Origin: CAIOTO01 sp040389165
Lineage (GTDB): Bacteria > Pseudomonadota > Alphaproteobacteria > Paracaedibacterales > CAIOTO01
Assembly (NCBI GenBank): GCA_040389165.1
Contig: JAZKAK010000003.1
Coordinates: 21,173-85,172, forward strand
Direction of reading: 5' to 3'
DNA length: 64,000 nucleotides
Under the pieces are notes generated by a model. It was given only the letters and a program-made list of their open reading frames with translations, made no database searches and was not told where the DNA came from. The translations under genes were made by a program, and so were the position numbers. Below, piece after piece: positions 25,824 to 35,298 of the stretch (within the stretch, counting starts at the first letter, position 1; each line of letters starts with the position of its first letter).

Positions 25824-26441
25824 TCAAAGAATGGCCAAAAAAACCTTTATTGGCGCGTAGCTCTTTCTATGATAACGCGTCACACCAAAAGCGGTCAGGG
25901 CTTGCTGATGTTGTTTTGTTCCGTACCCCGCATTTTGATTCCACCCATAGGAAGGAAACTCATAATGCAACGCGTCCATAATGCGATCGCGCGTAACTTT
26001 TGCAAGAATGGATGCTGTTGCTATTGAAAACGAGAGCTGATCTCCATGTTTAAGCAATGTTGTTTGGTAGGGTAACTTAGGATCGCGGATACCATCAATA
26101 AGTAGATTGTCAGGAGACTTAACCAACCCCGTAACAGCACGTTCAAAAGCGAGAGGAAGTGCTTTTCGTAACAAGAGTGAGTCAAGTTCATCTACGCTTA
26201 CAATTCCGACACTCCATATAATAGAGCGGTCGGAGGTGATTTCGTCAAAAAGATGAGCACGTTTAGCACGTGTTAGTTTTTTCGAATCATTAATTTCTGT
26301 CATGTAGGTGGGAAGAATTTCAGGCAAAATAACGGCTGCAGCCACAAGCGGGCCAGCCCACGGACCGCACCCGGCTTCATCAAGCCCTGCAACAACGCCC
26401 CTAAGCTGCAGCTCATGAGCTAGGCTAGGACGCGTCTTCAT
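25824..26441 (-). CDS. rnhB: Ribonuclease HII
   Basis: A 205-residue endonuclease that cuts RNA in RNA-DNA hybrids and removes misincorporated ribonucleotides. The catalytic GLDEAGCGPWAGPLV motif (~residue 17), the INDSKKLTRAKR stretch and the later Asp in LLIDGIR and TRDRIMDAL are present. ATG 26441 overlaps the end of the antiporter gene (stop at 26425) by about 17 bases, so it is the distal gene of that transcript. A GTG four codons upstream is a possible alternative start. Confidence 0.93.
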   Translation of the reverse strand: MKTRPSLAHELQLRGVVAGLDEAGCGPWAGPLVAAAVILPEILPTYMTEINDSKKLTRAKRAHLFDEITSDRSIIWSVGIVSVDELDSLLLRKALPLAFERAVTGLVKSPDNLLIDGIRDPKLPYQTTLLKHGDQLSFSIATASILAKVTRDRIMDALHYEFPSYGWNQNAGYGTKQHQQALTAFGVTRYHRKSYAPIKVFLAIL

Positions 26442-27792
26442 TCGATTCAACACGCGTTACCGATGTTTTCTTGCGTTGTTTTACAGCCTTATCCATTAGC
26501 CCTGAACTATCTTCACGTGAAGGAAGACACGCTGGTGCAGCAGATATTTCGCCTTTCACCTCATTATTTCGGATTAACTTTAGCACTTTAAACAAAAAAC
26601 TCTTTAAATAAAGGCGTATGCTCAACGTATTTGTTGTATCAGCAACGCTTTTGAGATAACGCGCAAAAAGCAACCATAACGGACTAATTGCGAGCGAAAG
26701 TACGGTAAGACTAATAATAAGCTTTTCACCAAAAGGATTAATTACATCTGCCTCCAAAGCCACAGTTGTAAGCAAAAAGGCAAACTCACCAAGCTGTGCA
26801 ATAAGTGCACTTACCATAAATGCTTGCGACCAAGGCAATTTCAAACAATGCAAAATAAGAACATTCAACAGTGTTTTTCCAACGGTAATAATAAGAAGGA
26901 GCCACAGCACAATATTAATGTGATCCCAGATAAATTGCACATCAAGCAACAAACCAATTGACAGAAAGAAAAACATGATCAAAATGCTTTGTATCGGCTT
27001 TGTCGTTTCAATAAGAACGAGACGCTCGTGCGTGTTCCCAAGAATAAGCCCGGCAAGAAAAGCACCGTATGGGGCAGATAATCCAGCTTTTCCAGCAATA
27101 GCTGCGGCAATAAAACAAAAAGTCAAGCTCGCAAGTGCTGTTAGTTCTTTCTCTCCCGCAACAATTTTTGCAAGAGGAATACGAACACGTTGACGACGAC
27201 TCAAATACGTAATGATGCCGATAATCAAACCGACAGAAACAAGTAATTTAATAAAAATTTCAAAATTAAACCACGATTGACCAAAGTTACGAATAATAAG
27301 AATCATCGGGGCTATGGCAAGATCTTGTGCGATAAGAATACCAATGATTAATTGCCCGGTATCCGTCTTCATTTCCCCCATACTTTCCATCATCTTAACG
27401 ACAACGGCCGTAGAGGATAATGTAGCCACAAATCCAATCAGCATACACAAGGCAAGTGTCCAATCAAAAAATGTGGACAAAATAATGGCGATCAAACTAC
27501 TCAGAGCAATCTGCAGAAGTGTACACCAGGTTGCAATAACCCATACTTTTTTGAAGGACCGTAGATTGAGTTCCATTCCAACAACAAACAACAGCAATAA
27601 AACACCGAGTTCAGCCAAAATCTCAACTGGGCCACGATTTGTGATGAGCATAAAAGCGGATGGGCCAAGCAATACGCCCGTTAAAATGTAACCAAGAATG
27701 GGGGGCTGCTTGAGGCGCGCAAGTACAAGACCGCCTGCGAGAGCAGCGGCGACGACGATTGCAATTTGAGTAAGGCCAATGGTATCATGCAT
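26425..27792 (-). CDS. CPA2-family cation:proton antiporter (Kef-like, no RCK domain)
   Basis: About 455 residues with 12-13 hydrophobic segments of the Na+/H+ exchanger superfamily. The LKQPPILGYILTGVLLGPSA start and the AELGVLLLLFVVGMEL segment are typical of KefB/KefC-like proteins. The C-terminus is only a short charged tail, with no TrkA-N (RCK) nucleotide-binding domain, so glutathione gating as in KefC is not expected. ATG 27792 is chosen from the family alignment; ATG 27843 is also in frame. It is co-transcribed with rnhB. Confidence 0.82.
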   Translation of the reverse strand: MHDTIGLTQIAIVVAAALAGGLVLARLKQPPILGYILTGVLLGPSAFMLITNRGPVEILAELGVLLLLFVVGMELNLRSFKKVWVIATWCTLLQIALSSLIAIILSTFFDWTLALCMLIGFVATLSSTAVVVKMMESMGEMKTDTGQLIIGILIAQDLAIAPMILIIRNFGQSWFNFEIFIKLLVSVGLIIGIITYLSRRQRVRIPLAKIVAGEKELTALASLTFCFIAAAIAGKAGLSAPYGAFLAGLILGNTHERLVLIETTKPIQSILIMFFFLSIGLLLDVQFIWDHINIVLWLLLIITVGKTLLNVLILHCLKLPWSQAFMVSALIAQLGEFAFLLTTVALEADVINPFGEKLIISLTVLSLAISPLWLLFARYLKSVADTTNTLSIRLYLKSFLFKVLKLIRNNEVKGEISAAPACLPSREDSSGLMDKAVKQRKKTSVTRVESNEDAS

Positions 27793-27880
27793 AAGGTATT
27801 CAGAATAGCATACACGGAAACGTGTTCCCACTATAAATGACATCAATTTGACGAATTGGTGCGATTTTTTAAGTTTCCCC

Positions 27881-29461
27881 TTATTTTACGCAAGATGCCG
27901 CCTGCTTAAAGGCATAGCGTCCTGGCGCTCGCTCGATTACCTCTTCTAAAATAATTTCGGTTTTAAAACAATCTTTCCCCAAATTGGGTCGCACCCACGC
28001 ATGCCAATAGGTCCACCAAGAGCCTGTATGTTGAGTCGCTCCGGAAAGCCATTCATCTTCGTTTTTCGTCGGAATTTCACGTGTCTGATAGCCATATTTT
28101 TCTTGTGCTGGGGGATTAATAATTCCAGCCACATGTCCCGAGCCGCCCAAACAAAATGTAACGTGAGGAAAAATATGAACAGCCGAAAAGCATGATCTCC
28201 ACGAGACAATATGATCTTTTTTTGTCCCAACAATAAAAACGGGACAGGTTATGGCGTCAATATCAACTTGCAAGCCTGCAATACTTTTTGATTTCAAAAG
28301 CAACGCGTTTTTCAGAAAAACATCACGAATATAGTCTAAATGCAATTTTCCAGGCACATGTGTTGTATCAGCATTCCAAAAAAGGAAATCAAGTGGTTTT
28401 GGCATTTTTTCAAGGTAAACCTGATCAATCACAGCCTGTATGAGAACGTCATTCGCACGTAGAAGCGCAAATATTCGTTGCATTTTATTACCATTAAGAA
28501 GACCTTCGTTTATTATATCGTCTTCAATAGAGTCAATTTGATCTTCACTTATAAAAAGCCGAAGCCCGTCGAGCTTCTCAAAATCAAAGGGCGTTGATAA
28601 AAAAGTGAGCGAAGAGATTAGCTCACGCTCCTGCTTAGCAAGCCAGCCTGCATAAACGGTGAGCGCCACGCCACCGATGCAATAACCAACAAAATTAAGG
28701 GAGAGCACATCAGCATGACTGAGCGCTTTTTCAACTGCTCTATGAATCCCCAAACAAATATAATCAGAAAATGATCGGTCAAAAAAGGTGCGATCTGGAT
28801 TAACCCACGAAATGCAATATACAGTAATATCATTACTATTCAGCCAATGAATATATGAATTATTTTTACTTAAATCAAAAATGTAATATTTATTAATCCA
28901 TGATGGTATAATAAAAACAGGTATTTCTTTCGCGACCTTGTTCTTTGCTGGATAACAAAGCAATTGGAGAAATTCATTCTCAAAAATAACATACCCCTCT
29001 GTTGTCGCAATTGTTTCACCCAAGCGAAATGGCCAGTCTTTCTGATAGTGGGGCAGATCACATGCTCCTGTACTCATCAATAGCGCTGTCAACCCTTTTT
29101 CAAATGTTCCATTTGGATAAAAAGAGGGGTTCAATTTTGGATTCAGATAATTCAAGAGGAGTTGAATGAAAAACGAAAAACGTTTATAATCAAGAGATCC
29201 GGTGTCAGCTAGCATTAATAGATCTGTAAATCCAGCTTTCTTGACGTCAAAATTATGGACGAGCAATGCCTTTGTTCGTGCTGTTTCCACTAAAAACACG
29301 AACTCTTCAGAAGCAGGATCGAATGAGAAGTCAACATGTGTAGAAAGTATTTTTTCAATTGCCTTCAATGCTTTCCCATCCCCTGAGCTAACCAAAGTGG
29401 AAATTGCGACTAAACCTTCGTGAAGCGCCGCAGTAAATGCCAGTGAAGGAAATTGAATCAT
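27881..29461 (-). CDS. phaC: Polyhydroxyalkanoate synthase (class I type)
   Basis: A 526-residue alpha/beta-hydrolase that polymerises hydroxyacyl-CoA into PHA. The lipase-like box FVGYCIGGVALT (~residue 262) holds the catalytic Cys. The Asp is in VGTKKDHIVSW and the His in GGSGHVAGIINPP. PSWINKYYIFDL and GSWWTYWHAW are typical class I segments. It is about 60 residues shorter than usual class I enzymes, mainly at the N-terminus. No phaA, phaB or phasin gene is nearby. It lies divergent from rsmG, 41 bp apart, where mnmG often sits in alphaproteobacteria. Confidence 0.92.
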   Translation of the reverse strand: MIQFPSLAFTAALHEGLVAISTLVSSGDGKALKAIEKILSTHVDFSFDPASEEFVFLVETARTKALLVHNFDVKKAGFTDLLMLADTGSLDYKRFSFFIQLLLNYLNPKLNPSFYPNGTFEKGLTALLMSTGACDLPHYQKDWPFRLGETIATTEGYVIFENEFLQLLCYPAKNKVAKEIPVFIIPSWINKYYIFDLSKNNSYIHWLNSNDITVYCISWVNPDRTFFDRSFSDYICLGIHRAVEKALSHADVLSLNFVGYCIGGVALTVYAGWLAKQERELISSLTFLSTPFDFEKLDGLRLFISEDQIDSIEDDIINEGLLNGNKMQRIFALLRANDVLIQAVIDQVYLEKMPKPLDFLFWNADTTHVPGKLHLDYIRDVFLKNALLLKSKSIAGLQVDIDAITCPVFIVGTKKDHIVSWRSCFSAVHIFPHVTFCLGGSGHVAGIINPPAQEKYGYQTREIPTKNEDEWLSGATQHTGSWWTYWHAWVRPNLGKDCFKTEIILEEVIERAPGRYAFKQAASCVK

Positions 29462-29502
29462 AAAATTTATATTAAATTTAACAGTTATTGTGTAAGTGTA
29501 TC

Positions 29503-30138
29503 ATGTTTAAAACCTTTGTAAATACGTTTCCAGCTGTACCACCTGAGATGTATCATAAAATCATACTTTATTACGAGATTCTCACCAAATGGAATCAGGC
29601 GCATAATCTTGTTCAACGTAACACCTTAGTTCCCAGTGAGTTTGAAAAACGTCATCTCATTGATTGTTGGCAGCTTATTCCTCACTTTTCCAAGGAGCAG
29701 CCAATTTTAGATATAGGATCTGGCGCCGGCCTACCTGGTGTTTTACTTGCCATTGCAGGATTCAATGTCCACCTTTGCGAAATTGATCTCAACAAATTAT
29801 CATTCTTAAAAGTATGCATTAGCCACCTTGAATTGAATTGCTCAACAAAACATAGTGATGCAAATCTAATAACAGATAAATACACACACGTTTCATCTAG
29901 AGCTTTTTCAAAACTTTCCAATTTACTAAAAGTTCAATGGAATGTTTCACGTGAAACAAAAGGTGTTTATTTAAAAGGAGCTAACTATAAAAGCGAACTT
30001 GATGAAGCGGCACGTATGTGGGATTTTGAGGTTAAATTGATCAACAGCAAATCTTCACACGAAGGAATGATTTTGCTTGTAACTAAATTATCACCGAAAA
30101 ACCATTGCTCCCATGAAGCCATATTGCAGATTAGATAG
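29503..30138 (+). CDS. rsmG: 16S rRNA (guanine-N7)-methyltransferase RsmG
   Basis: A 211-residue SAM methyltransferase acting on G527 of 16S rRNA. The KWNQAHNLV start, the SAM motif ILDIGSGAGLPGVLLA (~residue 68) and VSSRAFSKLSNLL are diagnostic. ATG 29503 is used; a TTG five codons earlier is unlikely. It is the first gene of the rsmG-parA-parB locus, a conserved arrangement near the replication origin of many bacteria. A perfect parS site lies inside its coding region. Confidence 0.94.
   Translation: MFKTFVNTFPAVPPEMYHKIILYYEILTKWNQAHNLVQRNTLVPSEFEKRHLIDCWQLIPHFSKEQPILDIGSGAGLPGVLLAIAGFNVHLCEIDLNKLSFLKVCISHLELNCSTKHSDANLITDKYTHVSSRAFSKLSNLLKVQWNVSRETKGVYLKGANYKSELDEAARMWDFEVKLINSKSSHEGMILLVTKLSPKNHCSHEAILQIR
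29943..29958. promoter_or_regulatory. parS: parS centromere site 1
   Basis: TGTTTCACGTGAAACA, the perfect 16-bp ParB-binding palindrome, inside rsmG. ParB bound here would form the partition complex used by ParA for chromosome segregation. Confidence 0.95.
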
Positions 30139-30179
30139 CAACACTTACTTTCATGTCTGTTTTTGTCCGAAGATCCCTT

Positions 30180-30195
30180 TGTTTCACGTGAAACA
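30180..30195. promoter_or_regulatory. parS: parS centromere site 2
   Basis: A second perfect TGTTTCACGTGAAACA, 237 bp from the first, between rsmG and parA. It lies in the parA leader, so ParB binding could also affect parAB transcription. Confidence 0.95.
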
Positions 30196-30351
30196 AAATT
30201 TATCCTCTGCAATCCTTTTTTTTATGTAAGTGGGTGTTAACTGCTAAAAAAACATGGTCAGAAAATCTATAGACTTCACATGCTGCGTAAATTATTGCAT
30301 ACTACTCATTAGGAGCTAGTATTATTGACCCCTAACAACTCAGGAAATTGT

Positions 30352-31128
30352 ATGACTGAAATTATTGTCATTGCCAATCAAAAAGGCGGTGTTGGAAAAA
30401 CGACTACAGCAATTAATATTGCAACAGCACTGGCAGCAGTGGAAAAACGAGTATTGTTGATTGATATGGATCCGCAAGCGAATGCGTCAACGGGTCTTGG
30501 CTACACACGTAAGAGCTCAAACTCCTACACAATATATGATCTTCTAGTTGGAAGAGCCTCTATGGCCGACATAATACAAGCAACTTTTATTCCGGAACTA
30601 TCAATAGTGCCATCATCTGTTGATTTGGTAGGGGCAGAAATTGAGCTTGTGCAAAAAGAAGGACGTCAAGAAATTCTTAAAAGAGCGTTGCAGCCACATC
30701 TTGAATCATTTGATTTTGTGGTCATTGATTGCCCACCTTCGATGGGGCTTCTTACGTTAAATGCGATGGTCGCAGCCACGTCTGTTATTGTTCCTCTGCA
30801 ATGTGAATATTATGCACTTCAAGGGTTAAGTTATTTGCTTAATTCAATCCAGAAAATTCAAAAGAATTATAATTCTAAATTACAGCTTTTTGGAATCGTG
30901 CTAACGATGTTTGACAAGAGAAGCTCTCTTTGTACACAGGTAGCTGAAGATGTTCGTCAGCACTTAAAGAATAAAGTGTTTCAAACAGTCATACCACGAA
31001 ATGTAAAAGTATCTGAGGCCCCTTCACACGGAAAGCCAGTTCTTGTGTATGACGTCAACTGTCTTGGATCACAAGCCTACATGTCTCTCGCTAAAGAAAT
31101 TCTAGATAAAGCAAAGGTTACCGCATGA
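30352..31128 (+). CDS. parA: Chromosome partitioning ATPase ParA
   Basis: A 258-residue ParA/Soj ATPase. The deviant Walker A is NQKGGVGKTTTAINIA (~residue 10). LLIDMDPQANASTGLG and VIDCPPSMGLLTLNAM are the A' and B motifs. ATG 30352 has AGGA eight bases upstream and gives the canonical N-terminus; a TTG nine codons upstream is not needed. It acts with ParB and the two adjacent parS sites to segregate the origin region. Confidence 0.96.
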   Translation: MTEIIVIANQKGGVGKTTTAINIATALAAVEKRVLLIDMDPQANASTGLGYTRKSSNSYTIYDLLVGRASMADIIQATFIPELSIVPSSVDLVGAEIELVQKEGRQEILKRALQPHLESFDFVVIDCPPSMGLLTLNAMVAATSVIVPLQCEYYALQGLSYLLNSIQKIQKNYNSKLQLFGIVLTMFDKRSSLCTQVAEDVRQHLKNKVFQTVIPRNVKVSEAPSHGKPVLVYDVNCLGSQAYMSLAKEILDKAKVTA

Positions 31129-31958
31129 CAAATCTTGTTGGAAAAGGGCTTGCCGCTCTCTTAGGCGATATTGCTGAATCAGCACGCGTAATTGAAAATG
31201 GCATTGAAAACACAAACAATCGAATTCCTCTCGATCACATAAGAGCTGGGCGTTTGCAGCCCCGTCAAGTTTTTGATGAGGATAAGCTTGCCGATTTAGT
31301 AGATTCTATTCGTAAGAATGGCGTATTACAGCCAATCGTTGTTCGCAAAATAGACAGTGACTTCTATGAAATCATCGCAGGAGAGCGTCGCTGGCGTGCG
31401 TCAGAAAGAGCTGGTCATAAAAGCATTCCTGCCGTCATTATTGACTGTACAGATACGGAAGCATTGCAACTTGGTTTAGTTGAAAATCTACAACGGGACG
31501 ATCTTAATCCAATGGATGAGGCTGAAGCCTTTTTACGTCTCGCAGCTGATCATAACAAGACACAAGAAGAGATTGCACACGCTGTTAGCAAAAGCAGAAG
31601 TTATGTCGCGAATCAAATGCGTCTCAATAATCTAAGTGTTCATCTTAAAGAACTTGTGCGCGACCGAAAGATAACTCCTGGACATGCACGCAATCTTATT
31701 AATGATCCTAATGCTGAAGCTACAGCGAACAGAATCATGAATGAAGGTCTTAACGTTCGTCAAACAGAAGAAATTCGTCAGAAGAAGAACCTGCCCAATC
31801 AAACGCCACAGAGTGCAGATGCCGCTCTTCTTGCGCAGCAGCTTCAAGAGGTTCTTGGAATTAGAACAAAGATCACGACCTATCAAAGCGGCGGTACGTT
31901 AACTTTTTATTTCACAAGCTACGATCAACTTGATGATTTAATGCAAAAACTCTCGTAA
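31125..31958 (+). CDS. parB: Chromosome partitioning protein ParB
   Basis: A 277-residue parS-binding CTPase. The N-terminal domain has DSIRKNGVLQPIVVR and the CTP-binding GERRWRASERAGHKSIPAVI region (~residues 88-107), then GLVENLQRDDLNPMDEA. The HTH (QEEIAHAVSKSRSYVANQMRL, written here as TQEEIAHAVSKS then RSYVANQMRL) and a C-terminal dimerisation segment follow. Overlaps parA by four bases (ATGA). The C-terminal domain has the ITTYQSGGTLTFYFTSYDQL form. Confidence 0.96.
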   Translation: MTNLVGKGLAALLGDIAESARVIENGIENTNNRIPLDHIRAGRLQPRQVFDEDKLADLVDSIRKNGVLQPIVVRKIDSDFYEIIAGERRWRASERAGHKSIPAVIIDCTDTEALQLGLVENLQRDDLNPMDEAEAFLRLAADHNKTQEEIAHAVSKSRSYVANQMRLNNLSVHLKELVRDRKITPGHARNLINDPNAEATANRIMNEGLNVRQTEEIRQKKNLPNQTPQSADAALLAQQLQEVLGIRTKITTYQSGGTLTFYFTSYDQLDDLMQKLS

Positions 31959-32052
31959 TATTAGTTTTAAGTTACTCACAGCTGGTTTAACCATTAGAAG
32001 TGACCTGGCATTGCGGTTCAGTGGACTGATCACCCCATGACCGCTTTGACTT

Positions 32053-32100
32053 CATTCTCACCGAGCTTCATTCTCACCGAGCTTCATTCTCACCGAGCTT
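32053..32100. repeat. 16-bp tandem repeat, three copies
   Basis: cattctcaccgagctt repeated exactly three times between parB and the converging TonB receptor gene. No coding role seen. Confidence 0.85.
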
Positions 32101-32122
32101 CATTGAAACAGATCGACCCATT

Positions 32123-34027
32123 TCACAACGCACCTTTCATTCGAATTCCCCCATAACATGCAATCCCAGGCGCGGCAAAACCTTCTGGGTATTCATACTG
32201 ACTATTACCAGCATTTTCCACGCGCGCAAAAAATTCAATTTTTGTATTCATTTTATACGATCCCCAGAGGCGAAGAACTGTCGGCCCCTTTCGATAGATA
32301 CGATTAAAAGCGATCGCATCGCAATCCGCACGTTTTCCGTAATGAACAACACCAATTCCTAGCAAGAGGGGTTCCGTGACCTGCCATAACATATGGGTCG
32401 TTAACTTATGCATGGGGCGACGCAGCAATTGTGTGTTCAATACGACATCTTTTGCATGCAAAAAAGTATATTCAAGACGAGCCGTTACTGGCGGCGCATC
32501 AGCTGCACCCAGTTTTATTTCAACAAAAGACTCAAACCCATACGTTTTCGCTTTCGAAATATTCTTAAAGTTTGAGGTGGTCTCGGTTATTGGAACGCTG
32601 ACGATTAAATCATCAAAATTCTGCTCAAAATAGGTTGTCCCAACACGCACTCGTTTTGGCACGATACTTTGTTCAACCCCGATGTCGAATCCTTTTGATT
32701 TTTCAGGATTCAGCAATGTGTTTCCACCGTTCGGCGCATACAGCTGATACAAACTTGGCGCACGAATGCCAGTGCTATAGCTCGCCAACAGTAGTGTGCG
32801 TGTGGCCGTGATTGTATAGTCTGTTTTTGCTTTGGTACTATAATAATGTTTAAACGCGGTATGATGATGCCAACGCGTCCAAAATTCTGCATTCCAAACC
32901 TTTGATGGCGAGACTTTGTGGCCTAACCCCGCTGTTTGCGCAATGGCTCTGTGGTCACTTGGGTTTAAAAATTGTGTCTGTGCACGTTGTTCTTGCCGTT
33001 CATTAGTCAGATGCATCAATATACGGTACGTCTGTATGACATGTGCTTCATTTTTAAAATAGAGCGTATCTGTTCGTCCTTTCGTCGTCTCAATTGGATC
33101 AAAAGGAGGCATCGCACTGGAATTTGTGCGTTCATTCATGACAACAGAATATCCCATTTTCTGTGAATAACGCGTTAAATCAGTTTCAATTTCTATACGA
33201 TGATAATTACTTTTCACATCACCATGTCGCGCTGGGTTTATATAGGCAGGGAACGTCGATGCGGAGCAATCATTTGCTTCTTGCACACGGTTCCACATAT
33301 TGAGGCGCCAAACATCATTCAATTGCGTTCCTGTGCGTGCGACAAAACCAATTCGGTCCGATGGGTCGGCGCCATTTTGCCTGGGTATTGTTTGCAAGCG
33401 TACTGGCGTCGTGACTGATCCTCGGCTTGCATTTCGAATTAAACGCACATGATAATCTGCCGGCCCTGATTGCCCCTCGATCCCAGATTCAACGCTATAG
33501 GTATCGAAAGTGCCACCTTCCAGCCGCGTATCGACGACTGGCCTGCCATCAGTGCTATTTTGTCCACGCCTCGTTTCGATAAGAATCGCTCCTGAAAGTG
33601 CATCGGTAGCGCCCTCTGCAACGGAAGCGCCGCGCAAAACAGTGACCGTCGAGGCCCCCTCGGTACCAAGCCCAGCAAAACTGAATATCCCCGTTGATGG
33701 ATCATTTGCATAACAACCGTCAATGATTACGCTGGTGTGCGACGAATTTCCCCCACGTATAAATACAGTCGTTACTTGACCTTGACTGCCTTGTTGCGCG
33801 ACGTAGACACCGGGCACGTTCGCAATGGCATCGGCAAGCTGTTCATATTGATTGGTGTGAATATCTTTATCTGTGATGTTATTCGAAGATAGGGCGGGGA
33901 TTGGTTTTTTTGCTGTAATCACAATAGGCGGCAAAAGAGTCGTCGCCAGGGCAGGGGCATGACACACGCAAACAACAAACACACACGCAAAAAAGAGAGC
34001 GCTCATTTTAGGAATTATGGTAAACAT
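32123..34027 (-). CDS. TonB-dependent outer-membrane receptor (BtuB-like)
   Basis: A 634-residue receptor with a signal peptide ending near HAPALA (residue ~28). The plug domain (~35-165) has ITAKKPIPALSS, LADAIANVPGVYVAQQGSQG, TVFIRGGNSSHTSVIIDG and VTVLRGASVAEGATDALSG, all typical of TonB receptors. The rest is a beta-barrel with alternating strands. Overall it is nearest the BtuB/vitamin B12 type, but iron-complex or other substrates are possible. No TonB/ExbB or binding-protein gene is adjacent. Confidence 0.88.
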   Translation of the reverse strand: MFTIIPKMSALFFACVFVVCVCHAPALATTLLPPIVITAKKPIPALSSNNITDKDIHTNQYEQLADAIANVPGVYVAQQGSQGQVTTVFIRGGNSSHTSVIIDGCYANDPSTGIFSFAGLGTEGASTVTVLRGASVAEGATDALSGAILIETRRGQNSTDGRPVVDTRLEGGTFDTYSVESGIEGQSGPADYHVRLIRNASRGSVTTPVRLQTIPRQNGADPSDRIGFVARTGTQLNDVWRLNMWNRVQEANDCSASTFPAYINPARHGDVKSNYHRIEIETDLTRYSQKMGYSVVMNERTNSSAMPPFDPIETTKGRTDTLYFKNEAHVIQTYRILMHLTNERQEQRAQTQFLNPSDHRAIAQTAGLGHKVSPSKVWNAEFWTRWHHHTAFKHYYSTKAKTDYTITATRTLLLASYSTGIRAPSLYQLYAPNGGNTLLNPEKSKGFDIGVEQSIVPKRVRVGTTYFEQNFDDLIVSVPITETTSNFKNISKAKTYGFESFVEIKLGAADAPPVTARLEYTFLHAKDVVLNTQLLRRPMHKLTTHMLWQVTEPLLLGIGVVHYGKRADCDAIAFNRIYRKGPTVLRLWGSYKMNTKIEFFARVENAGNSQYEYPEGFAAPGIACYGGIRMKGAL

Positions 34028-34341
34028 TCACGAGCTGGTTAAAATATCGATTTTATCGTCAAACTTACCATGTCTGCTGTGCCTATTTCAATTTTTCTTT
34101 CTTTAGCCTTATACCATCAAAAGCCTTATACCATCAAAAATGAAAATACGTATTGACTAAGGATCACCCATCATCACGCGTGTGCGAAACAAGCGTGGTG
34201 ATCTCGTGACTGTTTCTCTGGATTGCCGCGGAAGGATGTTCCTTGCAATGAGGAGAGCGCACCTGTTGATATCAGGTATCTTCATGTTAAATGAGCATCG
34301 GTCATTGTTGGGTGATCATAAAAATACTCAACTTTTGTGTT
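34028..34341. other. Intergenic region with small repeats, no gene seen
   Basis: Contains a two-copy 17-bp tandem gccttataccatcaaaa (34106-34139). A degenerate palindromic stretch at about 34168-34260 follows (atcacgcgtgtgcgaaac ... ggattgccgcggaaggatg), of the same class as 19633 and 57735. Confidence 0.45.
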
Positions 34342-35298
34342 TTATCGTAATTTAGCAACAATATTTAAGGTAAAATCTGACGCTTCTTCCAAAGCATCAC
34401 TAATTGATTCAAAATGTTTTTCTTTTTTAGCGGATGAATAAAACATATGCATTGGTTTCAAGCCATTTGACAGCATCATGCGCTTAATTGTTTCTTTATC
34501 CCCTAAAAATAAAACTTTTTTATCATCAATATCTTGATAGGCAAAAGGAATATCAGTTAACATTTCTGCAAATTCATACGTGAACGTAAGCCTGTCATCT
34601 AATGGATCATTTGATGTTCCATATACATAACCAGGGTAGTTTACATCTCTTTGAATAAGAGCATTTTTATAGCATTCCATAAATTGCAGATCCGCTTTAA
34701 CAGAGGCAATCATCGAAACCATTGAAAAATACAAAACACCATTTTCTGTTAAACAATTTCGAATATTGCAGAATGCTGCATTTAGTTCGCTCGGTGTCAT
34801 AAAATGTGCAACGTTGAAAAAACTAATACGATCAAAATTATATGCACGTTCAAAGAAAAATTGTTTCCCGAAATCTGTGTGCACAAATTGTATACGGCGA
34901 AATTGTTGCTCACCTGAAATTATGAGTCGTCTTTGTTCTTCTGCTGCAGAATTTAAAGCTAATTCATTAAAGTCAATTGCCACGATAGTACTATCAGACT
35001 TTTCAGCACACAATTGAAATGACAATGCCCCCATTGCACAGCCGATTTCTAAAACACGGTCAGCATTTTGAACATTCTTTGAAAAATAGGACATCATTGG
35101 CGTATCCCAATACCTGCGGCATGCACCAACATGCATCCCCGGTTCACACGGCACAAACACTAATTGCTTTTGCTGCTCTGTCAATGTTTTAAAAGGAAAC
35201 AAAGCACGCACGGATTCACTATTTATTGTGTCTGCAGCTTTAAGGTTTTCAACACCAAAAAACAAACAACACAAAACAATCACGTATCTAACATTCAT
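34342..35298 (-). CDS. SAM-dependent methyltransferase with a signal peptide
   Basis: A 318-residue protein. Residues 1-21 form a signal peptide (MNVRYVIVLCCLFFG..., cut after NLKA). The mature part has a class I methyltransferase core: motif I RVLEIGCAMGALSFQL (~residue 81), acidic end of strand 2 IVAIDFNELAL, and motif IV region YNFDRISFFNVAHFM. SAM is cytosolic, so an exported SAM methyltransferase is odd unless it works in a host cell. The C-terminal ~60 residues hold KKEKHFESISDALEEA. Substrate unknown. Confidence 0.78.
   Translation of the reverse strand: MNVRYVIVLCCLFFGVENLKAADTINSESVRALFPFKTLTEQQKQLVFVPCEPGMHVGACRRYWDTPMMSYFSKNVQNADRVLEIGCAMGALSFQLCAEKSDSTIVAIDFNELALNSAAEEQRRLIISGEQQFRRIQFVHTDFGKQFFFERAYNFDRISFFNVAHFMTPSELNAAFCNIRNCLTENGVLYFSMVSMIASVKADLQFMECYKNALIQRDVNYPGYVYGTSNDPLDDRLTFTYEFAEMLTDIPFAYQDIDDKKVLFLGDKETIKRMMLSNGLKPMHMFYSSAKKEKHFESISDALEEASDFTLNIVAKLR

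Noticed and set aside
26425..27792. Naming the antiporter kefB or kefC
   Set aside because: It lacks the C-terminal RCK domain that defines the glutathione-gated systems.
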